A program made the translations under genes and the position numbers. From positions 1 to 6,526 of the forward strand of contig JAZDLO010000197.1 in NCBI GenBank assembly GCA_043801935.1: DNA of 6,526 nucleotides, given 5' to 3'. Of this stretch, positions 6,305-6,526 are shown in pieces. The notes under the pieces were generated by a model. That model ran no database searches. It was not told where the DNA came from and saw nothing but the letters and a program-made list of their open reading frames with translations. Positions within the stretch are counted from its first letter, which is position 1. Each line of letters opens with the position of its first letter. This stretch comes from JAZDLO01 sp043801935 (lineage in GTDB: Bacteria > Actinomycetota > Thermoleophilia > RBG-16-64-13).

Positions 6305-6355
6305 AGAGCGGGATCGCCCGTAGAGTGGGACCGCCCGAAGAGCGGGATCACGCGT
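6305..6355. repeat. Three tandem copies of a 17-bp imperfect repeat
   Basis: The units are AGAGCGGGATCGCCCGT (6305-6321), AGAGTGGGACCGCCCGA (6322-6338) and AGAGCGGGATCACGCGT (6339-6355), head to tail with no spacer. Unit 1 matches unit 2 at 14 of 17 positions and unit 3 at 15 of 17. Unit 1 has an internal inverted repeat, CGGG-ATCG-CCCG. The array starts 3 bp after the methyltransferase stop and ends 30 bp before the stop of the oppositely oriented DUF305 gene. It therefore fills the convergent gap and could act as a bidirectional terminator or protein-binding array. Confidence 0.75.
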
Positions 6356-6385
6356 GCCGTAGCCCCCGGATCGAACGACCCCCGA

Positions 6386-6526
6386 CTACCCGCCGTACCA
6401 GGCCCGATACCAATCCCGCATCTGCTCGATCTCAGCGCTCTGGGTCCTGATGATCGAGCGGGCCAGTTCCTGGATCTCACCGCGGTCCGACCCGCGCAGG
6501 ACCATCTGGGCCATCATGATGCCCAT
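6386..6526 (-). CDS. DUF305 family protein, C-terminal fragment (gene continues beyond window)
   Basis: Reading the minus strand from the window edge gives 46 residues ending at a TAG (complement of 6386-6388). The sequence runs MGIMMAQMVLRGSDRGEIQE, then LARSIIRTQSAEIEQMRDWY and a short RAWYGG end. It matches the last two helices of DUF305: the MAQMVL helix, then LAxxIIxxQxxEIxQMxxW and a C-terminal W-Y. These proteins are usually secreted or periplasmic helical bundles rich in Met and His, some linked to copper (CopM-type). The HH-containing N-terminal part lies outside the window, so metal binding cannot be judged. The ATG at 6526 is probably an internal Met, not the start. The gene converges on the methyltransferase. 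Confidence 0.8.
   Translation of the reverse strand: MGIMMAQMVLRGSDRGEIQELARSIIRTQSAEIEQMRDWYRAWYGG

Noticed and set aside
6305..6355. CRISPR array
   Set aside because: The 17-bp units are directly adjacent without spacers and diverge from one another, unlike CRISPR repeats.

Overview
The window is a GC-rich bacterial chromosome segment. The most likely source is a member of the Actinomycetota. The clues are a UPF0182 (COG1615) membrane protein, a Ser/Thr-rich lipoprotein of actinobacterial style, strong AGGAGG-type ribosome binding sites and high GC at third codon positions. No rRNA, phage or transposase marker is present, so a finer placement is not possible.

Layout from left to right:
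(1) 1-1426, minus strand: the N-terminal half of a large UPF0182 membrane protein whose 3' end lies outside the window.
(2) 1427-1681: a divergent intergenic region.
(3) 1682-3441, plus strand: a two-gene operon with overlapping ends, encoding a soluble PAS/HisKA_3/HATPase sensor kinase and a NarL/LuxR-type response regulator.
(4) 3509-4744, minus strand: a class III (CaiB/BaiF) CoA-transferase, convergent with the operon.
(5) 4745-4962: a second divergent region.
(6) 4963-5616, plus strand: a secreted lipoprotein with an unrecognised C-terminal domain.
(7) 5684-6301, plus strand: a class I SAM-dependent methyltransferase whose frame is intact except for one in-frame TGA at codon 30.
(8) 6305-6355: three tandem copies of a 17-bp repeat.
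(9) 6386-6526, minus strand: the C-terminus of a DUF305 protein.

Only the kinase/regulator pair is clearly a functional unit. It has the architecture of a cytoplasmic signal sensor driving a transcription factor, and its targets cannot be read from the window. The divergent UPF0182 gene is the nearest candidate. The CoA-transferase, lipoprotein, methyltransferase and DUF305 genes look like independent accessory or metabolic genes; the lipoprotein and methyltransferase could be co-transcribed across a 67-bp gap.

The point most worth a second look is the methyltransferase. Its TGA is followed 11 nt later by a perfect GC-rich hairpin that loosely fits the geometry of a bacterial selenocysteine insertion element. 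A point nonsense mutation or a sequencing error remains the simpler explanation. TGA is the normal stop of three neighbouring genes, so the code as a whole is not reassigned. I found no convincing new multi-gene system.
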